Below, piece after piece: positions 25,569 to 33,235 of a stretch of 41,521 nt of DNA. The DNA is from an uncultured Lachnospiraceae bacterium (GTDB lineage: Bacteria; Bacillota; Clostridia; Lachnospirales; Lachnospiraceae), in NCBI GenBank assembly GCA_947576945.1, contig CANPTH010000037.1, positions 1 to 41,521 of the forward strand, read 5' to 3'. Position numbers and translations under genes: made by a program. The notes beneath the pieces were generated by a model. The model made no database searches. It was given only the letters and a program-made list of their open reading frames with translations, and was not told the DNA's origin. Every line of letters begins with the position of its first letter. Position 1 is the first letter of the stretch.

Positions 25569-26003
25569 TTATAAATGGTCTGGTAAATTAAGATTATATG
25601 CTTCTTCTAATTGTGATTTTAGCTTTTTGATTTCTTCTAAAGCTTCTTCATATTTGTCTTTGTATTTATTTTCAGAAACAATGTCATTTTTTATTTTATC
25701 CAGAGCTTTTTTTAAATCCCTATTTTCTCTTTTGAGAATTTGAATATAAGTATCGGCTGAATCTTTACTTCTGTTTTTGCAATATCCAGTAGGAGTTATG
25801 TATTTATCAGCCAATTCTTTCATATCTGGGTGTTTGGAAAAGTAAGTTCTGCTTACACCTGCCTCCCTACAAAGGTCAGCAAGAGTAAATTCTCCTTCTT
25901 TTCTTAGCTTGTTGATGGCTTTCTTCACATCATCAGCTTTTTTCTGTTTAACGGCTTCATTATGCTTTTTAACGCCAGCCATTTTTTTCTCTTTAGCTGT
26001 CAT
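25569..26003 (-). CDS. TnpC-like accessory protein (DUF6262 type)
   Basis: This is a 144-aa basic protein in the position and size range of Tn554 TnpC. Residues about 25-65 include a helix-turn-helix (FTLADLCREAGVSRTYFSKHPDMKE). Residues about 85-135 form a charged coiled coil (ILKRENRDLKKALDKIK...YEEALEEIKKLKSQLEEA). In Tn554, TnpC is not essential but affects the frequency and orientation of transposition; a DNA-binding helper role is inferred here. Its start overlaps the end of the second TnpB-like gene by 11 nt, and GAAAGGGG provides the SD. It is the last gene before the left end of the element. Confidence 0.75.
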   Translation of the reverse strand: MTAKEKKMAGVKKHNEAVKQKKADDVKKAINKLRKEGEFTLADLCREAGVSRTYFSKHPDMKELADKYITPTGYCKNRSKDSADTYIQILKRENRDLKKALDKIKNDIVSENKYKDKYEEALEEIKKLKSQLEEAYNLNLPDHL

Positions 26004-27858
26004 TTTTCTTAACCCCTTTCTCTAATTTTGAAATAATCTTTTCCAGAGCTTCTTTTTCCTTTAAAGCCTTTTTGAGCATCATAGTATAATCATTAGCCTC
26101 GGCTATCTTAATAGTTGCTTCAATCTCCAATAACTGTATATGATAAGCATTGAGAAACTGAAAACTTGGAATGAACATGGAGCAGTTAAAACATGCATTT
26201 GCTTTTGCACATGGAGTAGTTAGTGGATTTTTGCCACAATATCCATTACAAAGAGCAACAGATTTTTCTGGAATTATTTCTGCCATATCTTTTCCTTTTC
26301 CAATGTTACGAATAAGCATTTCATCTTTGTCTAATCGTGGTCTTAATTGTTCTTTGACAACATCAGTAGTAACAGTTGCATAGTGACTTAATGAGCTTAA
26401 TGTTGTTTGCCCTAATAATTGTGCAGCAATATCAACACTTGTGCCTTCGCTGATGAGATTCGTAGCAACAGTAGCTCTAAATCTATGAGTGGTAACGTGG
26501 AGTATCTTTCCATCCCTGCCTAAAACATTGTTTTTAACAAGTACCTTATTGATGTTCTCATTTATTGTTCCAATATTGACTGGTGTATTTTTTTCCGTAA
26601 CAAAAACATATTTCACATTTTCTTCTCCAAATCGCTTTTTATTTCGCTCAATTTCTGCAAGCATAATCTTTATTGTAGTTTCAAATATTGGCTTTTCATT
26701 AACCGCTTGCGTTTTGTACTGCCATAAATCAAGATAGTATGTGCCATCGTCATTCTGTTTAATAGCATTAACATCTAATTTTGCAAGCTCACAAAAACGC
26801 ATACCAAGAAACAATAAGCAGTAAACCATTCGACCATAGAGCTTTGGCATTTGTGGAAGGACATTAAGTAATCCTTTTATTTCTTTATCTGTAAGATATT
26901 TGCTTTCTTTTTTGGTTTTTAGAACATAATCATTACTCAAAAATAGCTGTTGCTGTGGCATGTTATCTCTTTCAAGTAGCTGCCCCCAATCGAAAAATAC
27001 TTTTAGATTGAGTATGGCAACATTCGCCTTGTGAGAATTATATCCACTTGCAGTCCTTATCCAAGTAAAGTATTCTTCTACGACATCTCTGGTTAAATCA
27101 GCTAAACTTTTAAGCGGATTGTTTTCATCCAACCAACGAATAAATAGTTTTATATCAAATAAATAAGCATATACAGCACCAAAGGTAATATCACGTAGTT
27201 TGAATAAACAAAAAGCCTGTACATTTTTTAGAGTAGCGGGATTTTTTATTTCTCTAAAATCCAAAACCTTATCAGAATCTAAGCCTTTACAGAAAGACAA
27301 TTTCTTAGGATGCCAGATTAGTTTTTCTGTTTCTGGAATATCCTTTTCATAATATTGTCTTATTATAGATTGAGCATAAGTAATGAATGTGGTAAATCTA
27401 CTCTTTCTGCTTGCTCTCTTAAATTCCTGACCAACAAACTGAGTGCCATTTTCAATGGTTGTTTTATTCTTCTTATGTGTTGACAGAAAAAACTCAAATA
27501 TAGATAAGTCCTCCAGCTCAAGAATACTCTCACTATTGACCATATATGTATTGACATATTCAGCAAGAATTTTGTAGCGATCATAGTATTCGGCAAATGT
27601 ATTGATTCTGATTTGCTTAACTTCGATTATGTAATACATGAAATATTTGAATTCTTCTACAATAAATGGATTTTTGCAGAGAGTGAATTTAAAAATATTA
27701 TCTGTGGTGTTTGAGCGAGTATTCCAGTCAGATTTTCTTTTTGCAGGAGCATTTTTATAAATATCCCATTCTTTGACTTTCCATTCATCGTCTTTGTATT
27801 TATCTGGAATATCAAAGGTTGGTAGTGCTGGTATTAATTTTAATTGTTTCGCTGGCAT
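25993..27858 (-). CDS. TnpB-like tyrosine recombinase, second copy
   Basis: This is a 621-aa phage-integrase-family recombinase of TnpB size. The catalytic domain shows Arg354 in LGMRFCELAKL, His458-x-x-Arg461 in THRFRATVA, and the nucleophile Tyr493 in SLSHYATV. The position usually occupied by His/Trp is Gln484 (LLGQTTLS). The C-terminal Cys-rich cluster (LCNGYCGKNPL, CAKANACFNC) is typical of Tn554 TnpB and probably binds zinc. I use ATG 27858, 6 nt after AGGAGG; an in-frame GTG two codons upstream lies next to that SD. The start lies inside the previous gene (47-nt overlap), which suggests coupled translation. Two divergent TnpB copies in one operon differ from classical Tn554. Confidence 0.88.
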   Translation of the reverse strand: MPAKQLKLIPALPTFDIPDKYKDDEWKVKEWDIYKNAPAKRKSDWNTRSNTTDNIFKFTLCKNPFIVEEFKYFMYYIIEVKQIRINTFAEYYDRYKILAEYVNTYMVNSESILELEDLSIFEFFLSTHKKNKTTIENGTQFVGQEFKRASRKSRFTTFITYAQSIIRQYYEKDIPETEKLIWHPKKLSFCKGLDSDKVLDFREIKNPATLKNVQAFCLFKLRDITFGAVYAYLFDIKLFIRWLDENNPLKSLADLTRDVVEEYFTWIRTASGYNSHKANVAILNLKVFFDWGQLLERDNMPQQQLFLSNDYVLKTKKESKYLTDKEIKGLLNVLPQMPKLYGRMVYCLLFLGMRFCELAKLDVNAIKQNDDGTYYLDLWQYKTQAVNEKPIFETTIKIMLAEIERNKKRFGEENVKYVFVTEKNTPVNIGTINENINKVLVKNNVLGRDGKILHVTTHRFRATVATNLISEGTSVDIAAQLLGQTTLSSLSHYATVTTDVVKEQLRPRLDKDEMLIRNIGKGKDMAEIIPEKSVALCNGYCGKNPLTTPCAKANACFNCSMFIPSFQFLNAYHIQLLEIEATIKIAEANDYTMMLKKALKEKEALEKIISKLEKGVKKNDS

Positions 27859-29644
27859 TATCACCCTCCTTTTCCTCTAGTATTTGAATGATGTTTTCAA
27901 GTTCTCTTATTTGTCTTTTGGCTGTTTCAATGTTTGGTGTCCAGCCGTTTGCTTCATATATCACAAGCCTAGACTTAATTGTTGCAAGCTGATCCTTGTG
28001 AATTTGCAGGAATTTCCTTGATGTCATAAAGTGTGGACATGAAAGACAAGCATCTACAGCAGGACAAGTGCCAAGTTTCGGAGCAAGTCCACATACACCA
28101 TTTGGTAATATATTATTTTGTAGATTTTCTTTCAGCCATTCAGCTAATTCTGCTTCTCCAGTTTTTGAAAAATATTTATCAGCTTTCATTTTTCTAAACT
28201 CTTCTGGACGTTTTACATAGGAAAGTGTCATTTGTATCTCCTTATGCCAAAGGACAGCTTTTTGTATTGTGACGATTGGCACATTATAATTTTGATACAA
28301 GTCAGTAGAAATTGTGCGCCTATAACTGTGTGTCGTGTAATTGTAAAGTGTGCCATCTTCATTTTTAATGCCCCACTCATTGCATAATTTTTTGAAGTTA
28401 TTTCTGAAAGTAAGTGCATTATATGGGTAATTCTTTTTTTCTTCAGATGGAAAGAGATATTCCTCCTCGTAATCAAGAGCATTTATAATTTTAATTTGCT
28501 CTTGGATCAGTTCAAACAACGCTTTAGGAATTAAATTCATAATTGCTTTTTGCATTTTCTGGCAGTTGTAAGGTCTAACATAATAACCATCTTTGCTATC
28601 TTCATACAGGCAGTCTGTTCTAAGTTGGCATACGTCAGAGAGCCTCATACCTGTACAATAGTTAATCAAATACATAAGCAAATAGTTAAATGGAGCTTTG
28701 TGTAAATGATTGAAAATCTGTAATATTACATATTCTGATACAATTTCATCACAGGCTTTACGTTCATTTTTTCTGCACATTCCTAAATTTACAGGAATAG
28801 GATTTTTCATAATTCCCTTTACTGCAAGGTATTCATACATGCCATATATGCGAGAAATATTATGGTTATAGGCATCATCAGATAAATTCTTTTTAAAAAC
28901 CAAGTATTTTCTGAAATCTTTATCTGTAACATCCAGTATGCTTTGTGGATATATAAAATCGCAAAATCTACAGATATGTGAAAAATAGTTTATTGCTGTT
29001 GAGAGAGCCTGCTCTGTATTGCCGAGCAGATATTTTATATATAGTTTTGCATATTCTCTATTTTCTACATTTTCAATCTGTCTGAAATAGAATGTATATT
29101 CACTTGAAGATTTATTGACACGTTCATCAGGCAACTGGAATATACTTTTATCCCAAGTATCTCGCTCGAACCCTTTTCTTGTATCATACATTTCAAGCAA
29201 GGCATTTTTACAGGTGATAATGATTTTTTTACAATCTTTGTAATAATGATTTTCATTACAATACCTGTCAAAAAGTTCCTTTAGCTCTTTGTCAGGAATC
29301 TCCGTAATACCATTCAGGTCTGACATAAATTTTGACAGCCTTAAAACATAATATATTCTGTCAGAAGCCCTTTTGTAAGGGACTTCACGACAGAAGATGG
29401 AAAAAAGTAAATCTCTAAATTGTTGTCTTGAGATATCATTTTTAATTGAAGTAAAATCAATCACTACTTTATAAAAGCGTTTGCTTACATCTTCAAAGGG
29501 GATTGATTTCAGTTCAACAATATCATCGCTTAATAATTCCATTACTCTGCTTTCTAATGGTGTTATACAAGTTATACTTTTTTTAGTTGCATCTGCGCTA
29601 TGCAGCTTACTGGGTTTTCTTTTCAATTCTATAATCTTCGCCAT
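27812..29644 (-). CDS. TnpB-like tyrosine recombinase, first copy
   Basis: This is a 610-aa tyrosine recombinase. The catalytic set is Arg334 in CTGMRLSDVCQL, His439-x-x-Arg442 in THSYRRTIS, His467 in LWHKEIQMT and Tyr476 in LSYVKRP. A C-terminal Cys motif (CGLAPKLGTCPAVDACLSC) matches that of the neighbouring copy and Tn554 TnpB. ATG 29644 starts 4 nt after the TnpA-like stop, with its SD (GGAGG) inside the end of that gene. The whole module is therefore one translationally coupled unit. It differs strongly from the second copy outside the catalytic motifs, so it is not a recent duplication. It is inferred to act with the other recombinases in site-specific insertion and excision. Confidence 0.9.
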   Translation of the reverse strand: MAKIIELKRKPSKLHSADATKKSITCITPLESRVMELLSDDIVELKSIPFEDVSKRFYKVVIDFTSIKNDISRQQFRDLLFSIFCREVPYKRASDRIYYVLRLSKFMSDLNGITEIPDKELKELFDRYCNENHYYKDCKKIIITCKNALLEMYDTRKGFERDTWDKSIFQLPDERVNKSSSEYTFYFRQIENVENREYAKLYIKYLLGNTEQALSTAINYFSHICRFCDFIYPQSILDVTDKDFRKYLVFKKNLSDDAYNHNISRIYGMYEYLAVKGIMKNPIPVNLGMCRKNERKACDEIVSEYVILQIFNHLHKAPFNYLLMYLINYCTGMRLSDVCQLRTDCLYEDSKDGYYVRPYNCQKMQKAIMNLIPKALFELIQEQIKIINALDYEEEYLFPSEEKKNYPYNALTFRNNFKKLCNEWGIKNEDGTLYNYTTHSYRRTISTDLYQNYNVPIVTIQKAVLWHKEIQMTLSYVKRPEEFRKMKADKYFSKTGEAELAEWLKENLQNNILPNGVCGLAPKLGTCPAVDACLSCPHFMTSRKFLQIHKDQLATIKSRLVIYEANGWTPNIETAKRQIRELENIIQILEEKEGDNASETIKINTSTTNL

Positions 29645-29648
29645 AGTA

Positions 29649-30839
29649 TTAATCCTCCATATCTTGTAATAAAAAGTCTACGAGTTCATCGGTACTCATA
29701 CCATCAGGGTGAAATTCTTTATTTGCTTTATCGTAATATGTTTTCATAGCAGCCTGCCTTGTAGGTGTATCTGCTTTTGCATAGATAGAAGCGGTGGTAT
29801 TGACATTTTTGTGTCGTAGGGTGTCTTTGATTTCCACCATATCAGAGCCTTTTTGAAGCATATCTACCGCCAAGCCATGCCTGAGCATATGAGGGTGAAG
29901 TCCTTCGATACCTACTTTCTTACCAAGTTTAGAAACCATATCTTCAATGGTGTCACGTCTCATGGGTTTATATTTATTCGTGTCTGAGTATAGATTGATA
30001 ATGACGTAATCTGTATCAATATCTGATAAAGTTTCAATCAGGTAGTTATTAATTTCCCTAGCAAGAGTATCTGACACAAATACAGTGCCTTCTGAATCAT
30101 ATTTCACAGCAGAATCAGGATTATTCGGATCGTTCCTTTTTGAGATATAGATTTTGTTGTTGCCAATATCTCTGAGATCTGAAATGTTTAGTCCAATCAC
30201 TTCGGAGACTCTAAGACCTCCTTCAAACATCAATCCAATAATTATCCTGTTGCGCTGGTTTGTTGCTTTTTTGTAGAGAAGCTCATATTGACTTCTGGTG
30301 ACATATTCAATTCTCTTTTTGGGAACTTTCTCCTTCAAAATAGAGGTAAGTTTCTTTTCCTTCTTCAAAATCATTTCTGATAGGAAAGAGCCAAATTGAG
30401 AATTGCTTCGTGTTTCTTTATAAAGATGTAGCGTGTCTATTCCTTCATCGAACTCTAAAAAATCGTAGAAGGACAGGACAGCATTCATGATCTGGTTTAC
30501 AGTGATAGCTTGTCTTTTGGCTACATATCCGTTAATGGGAGTGAGCTTTTCATTATAGTCTGGATATTTGAGCCAGAACTTAAATGTTGATAGATTCGAC
30601 AAAACCACTGATTTTTTATTCTGCCCGACACCAACCGCTGTGTGATAATTAAGTCCTACAAGATTAAGCCACTCATAATAGAGCTTTAAATGCTGTGCAT
30701 ATGTTTTGCTAGTATTACTGCTAAAGCCATTACTAAGCATATGGAGCATGAAGCGGTAGACTGGCATGATAGGTCTATTGTTATCGTCAACTAGAAAATA
30801 GATGGTGCCGACAGCCTTTTTTACACTTTTGACTTCCAT
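29649..30839 (-). CDS. TnpA-like tyrosine recombinase
   Basis: This is a 396-aa XerC/D-like integrase and the first gene of the recombination operon. It has an N-terminal SAM-like core-binding domain (about residues 30-145) and a catalytic domain with Arg210 in EGGLRVSEVIGL, His317-x-x-Arg320 in PHMLRHGLA, His343 in LRHKNVNTT and Tyr353 in SIYAKAD. All five canonical positions are plausible. The SD AAAGGAGG sits 8 nt before ATG 30839. The length is close to Tn554 TnpA (361 aa). The divergent gene at 31057 lies 217 nt away, so both could share a control region. Together with the two TnpB-like proteins it forms a recombinase trio. Confidence 0.92.
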   Translation of the reverse strand: MEVKSVKKAVGTIYFLVDDNNRPIMPVYRFMLHMLSNGFSSNTSKTYAQHLKLYYEWLNLVGLNYHTAVGVGQNKKSVVLSNLSTFKFWLKYPDYNEKLTPINGYVAKRQAITVNQIMNAVLSFYDFLEFDEGIDTLHLYKETRSNSQFGSFLSEMILKKEKKLTSILKEKVPKKRIEYVTRSQYELLYKKATNQRNRIIIGLMFEGGLRVSEVIGLNISDLRDIGNNKIYISKRNDPNNPDSAVKYDSEGTVFVSDTLAREINNYLIETLSDIDTDYVIINLYSDTNKYKPMRRDTIEDMVSKLGKKVGIEGLHPHMLRHGLAVDMLQKGSDMVEIKDTLRHKNVNTTASIYAKADTPTRQAAMKTYYDKANKEFHPDGMSTDELVDFLLQDMED

Positions 30840-30965
30840 GCTGGTTCCTCCTTTCTTAAATTTTCAAGGTGCAAAAGAATAGCGCTAATCTTTATGTAAA
30901 AATCGTAACAGAAGATTTTATTTTCATAAATCTGTAGTATGGCGTTGGAATCGTGAATGGTTTTA

Positions 30966-30994
30966 TTGCCTCTAAATGGCTTTTATGGTATGAT
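30966..30994 (+). promoter_or_regulatory. Sigma-A promoter of the divergent HTH gene
   Basis: TTGCCT (30966-30971), 17 bp, TATGAT (30989-30994), 62 nt upstream of ATG 31057. Just downstream, ACATA...TATGT (about 31002-31020) forms an imperfect dyad that could be an operator. I see no equally good promoter for the leftward recombinase operon in the same 217-nt gap. Confidence 0.55.
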
Positions 30995-31056
30995 AAATAC
31001 AACATACATACAATATATGTGTAAATTACATTAAACATTTAAAGGGGTGTTTTTCG

Positions 31057-31491
31057 ATGAAAGTTAAAAAATCTCCATATGCTACAAAGCTGGTAGATAT
31101 AAGCAAAGAAAGCTCTGCAAGCCTTAATTACAGGGTGCGGAGGGCAATCTGCGATTCATTGGAACACCGCTATCCGATTGACATTTACAATATTTCTAGG
31201 ATGACAGGCATAGCCAGACAGACTCTTTATAATGACAAAGAGATCAGGTCACTGATCGAATATTACAAAGAGTACTGCCAGCACAGGCTTGATAGCTATA
31301 AAGGGGAAACTGAAAAAGATGCAAAAGAAAGGATGAAGAAGTTCCGTTTTCTTGCGGATATGCCATCACTCCAAGGCATGGAGCCAGTGATGGATGAGCT
31401 TATAGAGGAAAATCATAGATTAAATACTCAATATATGAAACTTCAGACAAAGATTTTTGCTTTGGAAAATGGGATAGAGATAGAGAACTAA
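31057..31491 (+). CDS. HTH/coiled-coil protein, TnpC-like layout
   Basis: This is a 144-aa protein with a helix-turn-helix at about residues 45-70 (IYNISRMTGIARQTLYNDKEIRSLIEYY), followed by a charged stretch and a C-terminal coiled coil (about 108-142, MDELIEENHRLNTQYMKLQTKIFAL). It has the same size and domain order as the TnpC-like protein at the other end of the recombination module, although the sequences are clearly different. It is divergent from the recombinases and has its own promoter. It may be the element's regulator or a second recombination accessory. ATG 31057 has AAAGGGG upstream. Its last codons lie in the left arm of a bidirectional terminator. Confidence 0.75.
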   Translation: MKVKKSPYATKLVDISKESSASLNYRVRRAICDSLEHRYPIDIYNISRMTGIARQTLYNDKEIRSLIEYYKEYCQHRLDSYKGETEKDAKERMKKFRFLADMPSLQGMEPVMDELIEENHRLNTQYMKLQTKIFALENGIEIEN

Positions 31492-31506
31492 GCTCTATCC
31501 CATTTT
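31466..31506. terminator. Bidirectional terminator between convergent genes
   Basis: This is a perfect 14-bp stem (31466-31479 with 31493-31506, core ATGGGATAGAG/CTCTATCCCAT) with A-rich left and T-rich right ends. It overlaps the stop of the rightward HTH gene and also ends the leftward cargo operon. Confidence 0.8.
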
Positions 31507-31513
31507 GTATACA

Positions 31514-31798
31514 TCAGTTTGAATCTTTGCTATAGTAAAATTCATTCATTACTTTTTCGCAATCCTCTTCACTGGTCAAGTCATAATGCCCGTAGTTAAG
31601 GCTCTTTGTAGTTTCGTTCCAACCAGTCCAAACTGCATATGTACCATCATCCTTTTTTGCCGATACCATATAAAGATAGGAATCGTCTGGATGATACGAT
31701 TTTCTTCTAACTTTCAGAACAGCATACTTGGGGAGATGTTCCTTAAAATATGCTTTTACATCTTCTATAACTTCTACTGATACATATAATTTGCTCAT
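31514..31798 (-). CDS. Hypothetical protein, 94 aa
   Basis: This is a small mixed alpha/beta protein of no family I recognise. It starts MSKLYVSVEVIEDVKAYFKEH, followed by VRRKSYHPDDSYLYMVSAKKDDGTYAVWTGWNE. It is placed last in the leftward cargo operon. The start is ATG 31798 (or 31804), behind AAGGAG. Longer upstream starts would run into the radC gene and lack an SD. The chosen start leaves 13 nt after the radC stop. It ends at the bidirectional terminator at 31466-31506. Confidence 0.65.
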   Translation of the reverse strand: MSKLYVSVEVIEDVKAYFKEHLPKYAVLKVRRKSYHPDDSYLYMVSAKKDDGTYAVWTGWNETTKSLNYGHYDLTSEEDCEKVMNEFYYSKDSN

Positions 31799-31811
31799 AT
31801 TCATATTCTCC

Positions 31812-32291
31812 TTAACAATTTGATAAAAGTTTTTCCCTGTGAAAGCTGATAAAGCATTTATCACCAATAATGATATGGTCTAATAATTCTATTCCTATCA
31901 GTTTTCCTGCTTGCTTTATGCATTTTGTGATAGCTATATCATCAGAAGAAGGTTCAGGATAGCCTGACGGATGATTATGTACAAGAATGATTCCAGTAGC
32001 ACCAATCATCAAAGCTCTGCTAAAAATCTCTCGTGGAGAAACTAAGCAATTTGATACAGTGCCATGAGATATTTCAAATAACCCTGTTATATCACCTTTT
32101 GTATTTAAGGTAAGAAGATACATATATTCTTCTGCCATGTTCTGTAAGTCTAGCAGGTCATTAAGAGCGTTTACTATATGCTCGGCACATTGCAATTTTT
32201 TATATGCAGAGTAATTTACAGCTTTTTCCTTTATAAGCTCGCTACGCTTGGTTTCTCTGTTAATCTTTACATTATAGCTTGTAATCCTCAT
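31812..32291 (-). CDS. RadC-like JAB (MPN+) domain protein
   Basis: This is a 159-aa protein made of a RadC-type JAB/MPN+ metalloprotease-like domain only. The metal-binding set is visible: Glu55 (MAEEYMYLL), His105 and His107 in LVHNHPSGYPEPSSDD, and Asp118. The N-terminal helix-hairpin-helix of chromosomal RadC is missing, as in short RadC copies on mobile elements and antirestriction loci. Its biochemical role is uncertain for the whole family. ATG 32291 has SD AAGGAG. It belongs to the leftward cargo operon. Classical Tn554 inserts into a host radC; here radC is carried as cargo while the insertion is in cpaF, so the two facts are unrelated. Confidence 0.9.
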   Translation of the reverse strand: MRITSYNVKINRETKRSELIKEKAVNYSAYKKLQCAEHIVNALNDLLDLQNMAEEYMYLLTLNTKGDITGLFEISHGTVSNCLVSPREIFSRALMIGATGIILVHNHPSGYPEPSSDDIAITKCIKQAGKLIGIELLDHIIIGDKCFISFHREKLLSNC

Positions 32292-32306
32292 ATATTCTCC
32301 TTATGC

Positions 32307-32735
32307 TTAGATAAGTGGCAACATATAAAATCTATCGCCAAGTACCTGCGATAATTCGGCAGTATCTTCTTCACTAGAGATAAGCTGCAGGTGATAGAAG
32401 ATAAGACTAGAAAAGGTTTGCTGCAGTGTCCTATGGTCACAAGACATAATTTCAGCCACTTTCATCATTTTGCTGTTATCTACAGATTCCAGTCTTTTTC
32501 TGATAAAAGGAACTGTAGCCAGTAAGCGTCCAACTTTTGCCGACTGCTCATTTCGTAAGTCAGTTCTGTATTCATTGCTTGTTAAAATCTTAATCCAGCA
32601 AAAATCTAAGTCTTGCATGTCTTTGGAATTTTTCTGCTCCGTTGCAATAAGCTGTGGCTTGAATAGAAAGTTATTCACTTCGCCAGAAAAGTATCTTGCT
32701 ATTTCTTTTACATCTGTATTTTTTAAATCCATCAT
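32307..32735 (-). CDS. Hypothetical protein, 142 aa
   Basis: This is a helical, soluble protein of no family I recognise. Recognisable stretches are DVKEIARYFSGEVNNFLFKP near the start, then RLLATVPFIRKRLESVDNSKMMKVAEIMS and a hydrophobic C-terminus. The start is taken as ATG 32735 (SD GAGGA). A longer frame reaches 32786 but would overlap the SD region and the end of the upstream gene. It lies 15 nt before radC and 19 nt after the DUF3970-like gene, so it is part of the same operon. Confidence 0.6.
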   Translation of the reverse strand: MMDLKNTDVKEIARYFSGEVNNFLFKPQLIATEQKNSKDMQDLDFCWIKILTSNEYRTDLRNEQSAKVGRLLATVPFIRKRLESVDNSKMMKVAEIMSCDHRTLQQTFSSLIFYHLQLISSEEDTAELSQVLGDRFYMLPLI

Positions 32736-32754
32736 TTTCCTCGTCCTTTCTTTC

Positions 32755-32949
32755 TTAAATCTTTTGCAGACTTCCATTTTCGTCAATGTAGGTCATATTC
32801 ATTTTTACATAAACTCTGACTTCTTTTGACTTTACTTGCTTTCGTGTGTTGGCGTAAGGAGCGCTTACGCTTACAACGGCATAGTAATTTTCAAAATCTG
32901 CAATTAGTTTATCTATTTCTTTTTGTGTTCCTGATAATCTTATATCCAT
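32755..32949 (-). CDS. Small DUF3970-like protein, 64 aa
   Basis: A 64-aa protein whose pattern, a short MDIRLSGTQKEIDKLIADFE helix, then VVSVSAPYANTR and VRVYVKM, resembles DUF3970 (YodL-like) proteins common on Firmicutes mobile elements. It has a predicted beta-alpha-beta fold of unknown function. It is followed 19 nt later by the next operon gene. I am moderately sure of the family. Confidence 0.6.
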   Translation of the reverse strand: MDIRLSGTQKEIDKLIADFENYYAVVSVSAPYANTRKQVKSKEVRVYVKMNMTYIDENGSLQKI

Positions 32950-32994
32950 ATTAGTTACGTATCTCTTATCTTTCTTGAAATTATTAGCTAAGAG

Positions 32995-33150
32995 TTATGC
33001 CTTTTCATAATACAGCTCCCAGACAAATTCATTTTCGTCTTTTAATTCCCAATTATGAGATTCGCAAAACTCTCTGGCTTCTTCTTCAGTTTCTGTTTCA
33101 AGCACCTCTATATATGCGTTTTGTGATGCCTTAAAAACTTTATGCTTCAT
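32995..33150 (-). CDS. Small acidic hypothetical protein, 51 aa
   Basis: This is a 51-aa protein with an excellent SD (AAAAAAGGAGA) 7-8 nt before ATG 33150. It begins MKHKVFKASQNAYIEVLETE and contains EEEAREFCESHNWELKDENE. The beta-strand, helix, beta-strand pattern is typical of small accessory proteins in Clostridia elements. It lies between the DUF262 terminator and the DUF3970-like gene on the same strand. No homolog is recognised. Confidence 0.6.
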   Translation of the reverse strand: MKHKVFKASQNAYIEVLETETEEEAREFCESHNWELKDENEFVWELYYEKA

Positions 33151-33169
33151 AGTGGTTATCTCCTTTTTT

Positions 33170-33206
33170 AGAATAAAAGGGGTACTATCAAAGTGATAAT
33201 ACCCCT
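33170..33206 (-). terminator. Terminator/attenuator after the DUF262 gene
   Basis: The stem AGGGGTA/TACCCCT (33178-33184 with 33200-33206) continues inward after one mismatch with a further 5 bp and a 3-nt loop. On the minus strand it is followed by TTTTATTC. It lies 30 nt after the DUF262 stop and 28 nt before the next leftward gene, so downstream genes depend on read-through or on a promoter I cannot see. Confidence 0.7.
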
Positions 33207-33235
33207 AAACAACTCGTTGGATTTTTCGTACAGCT

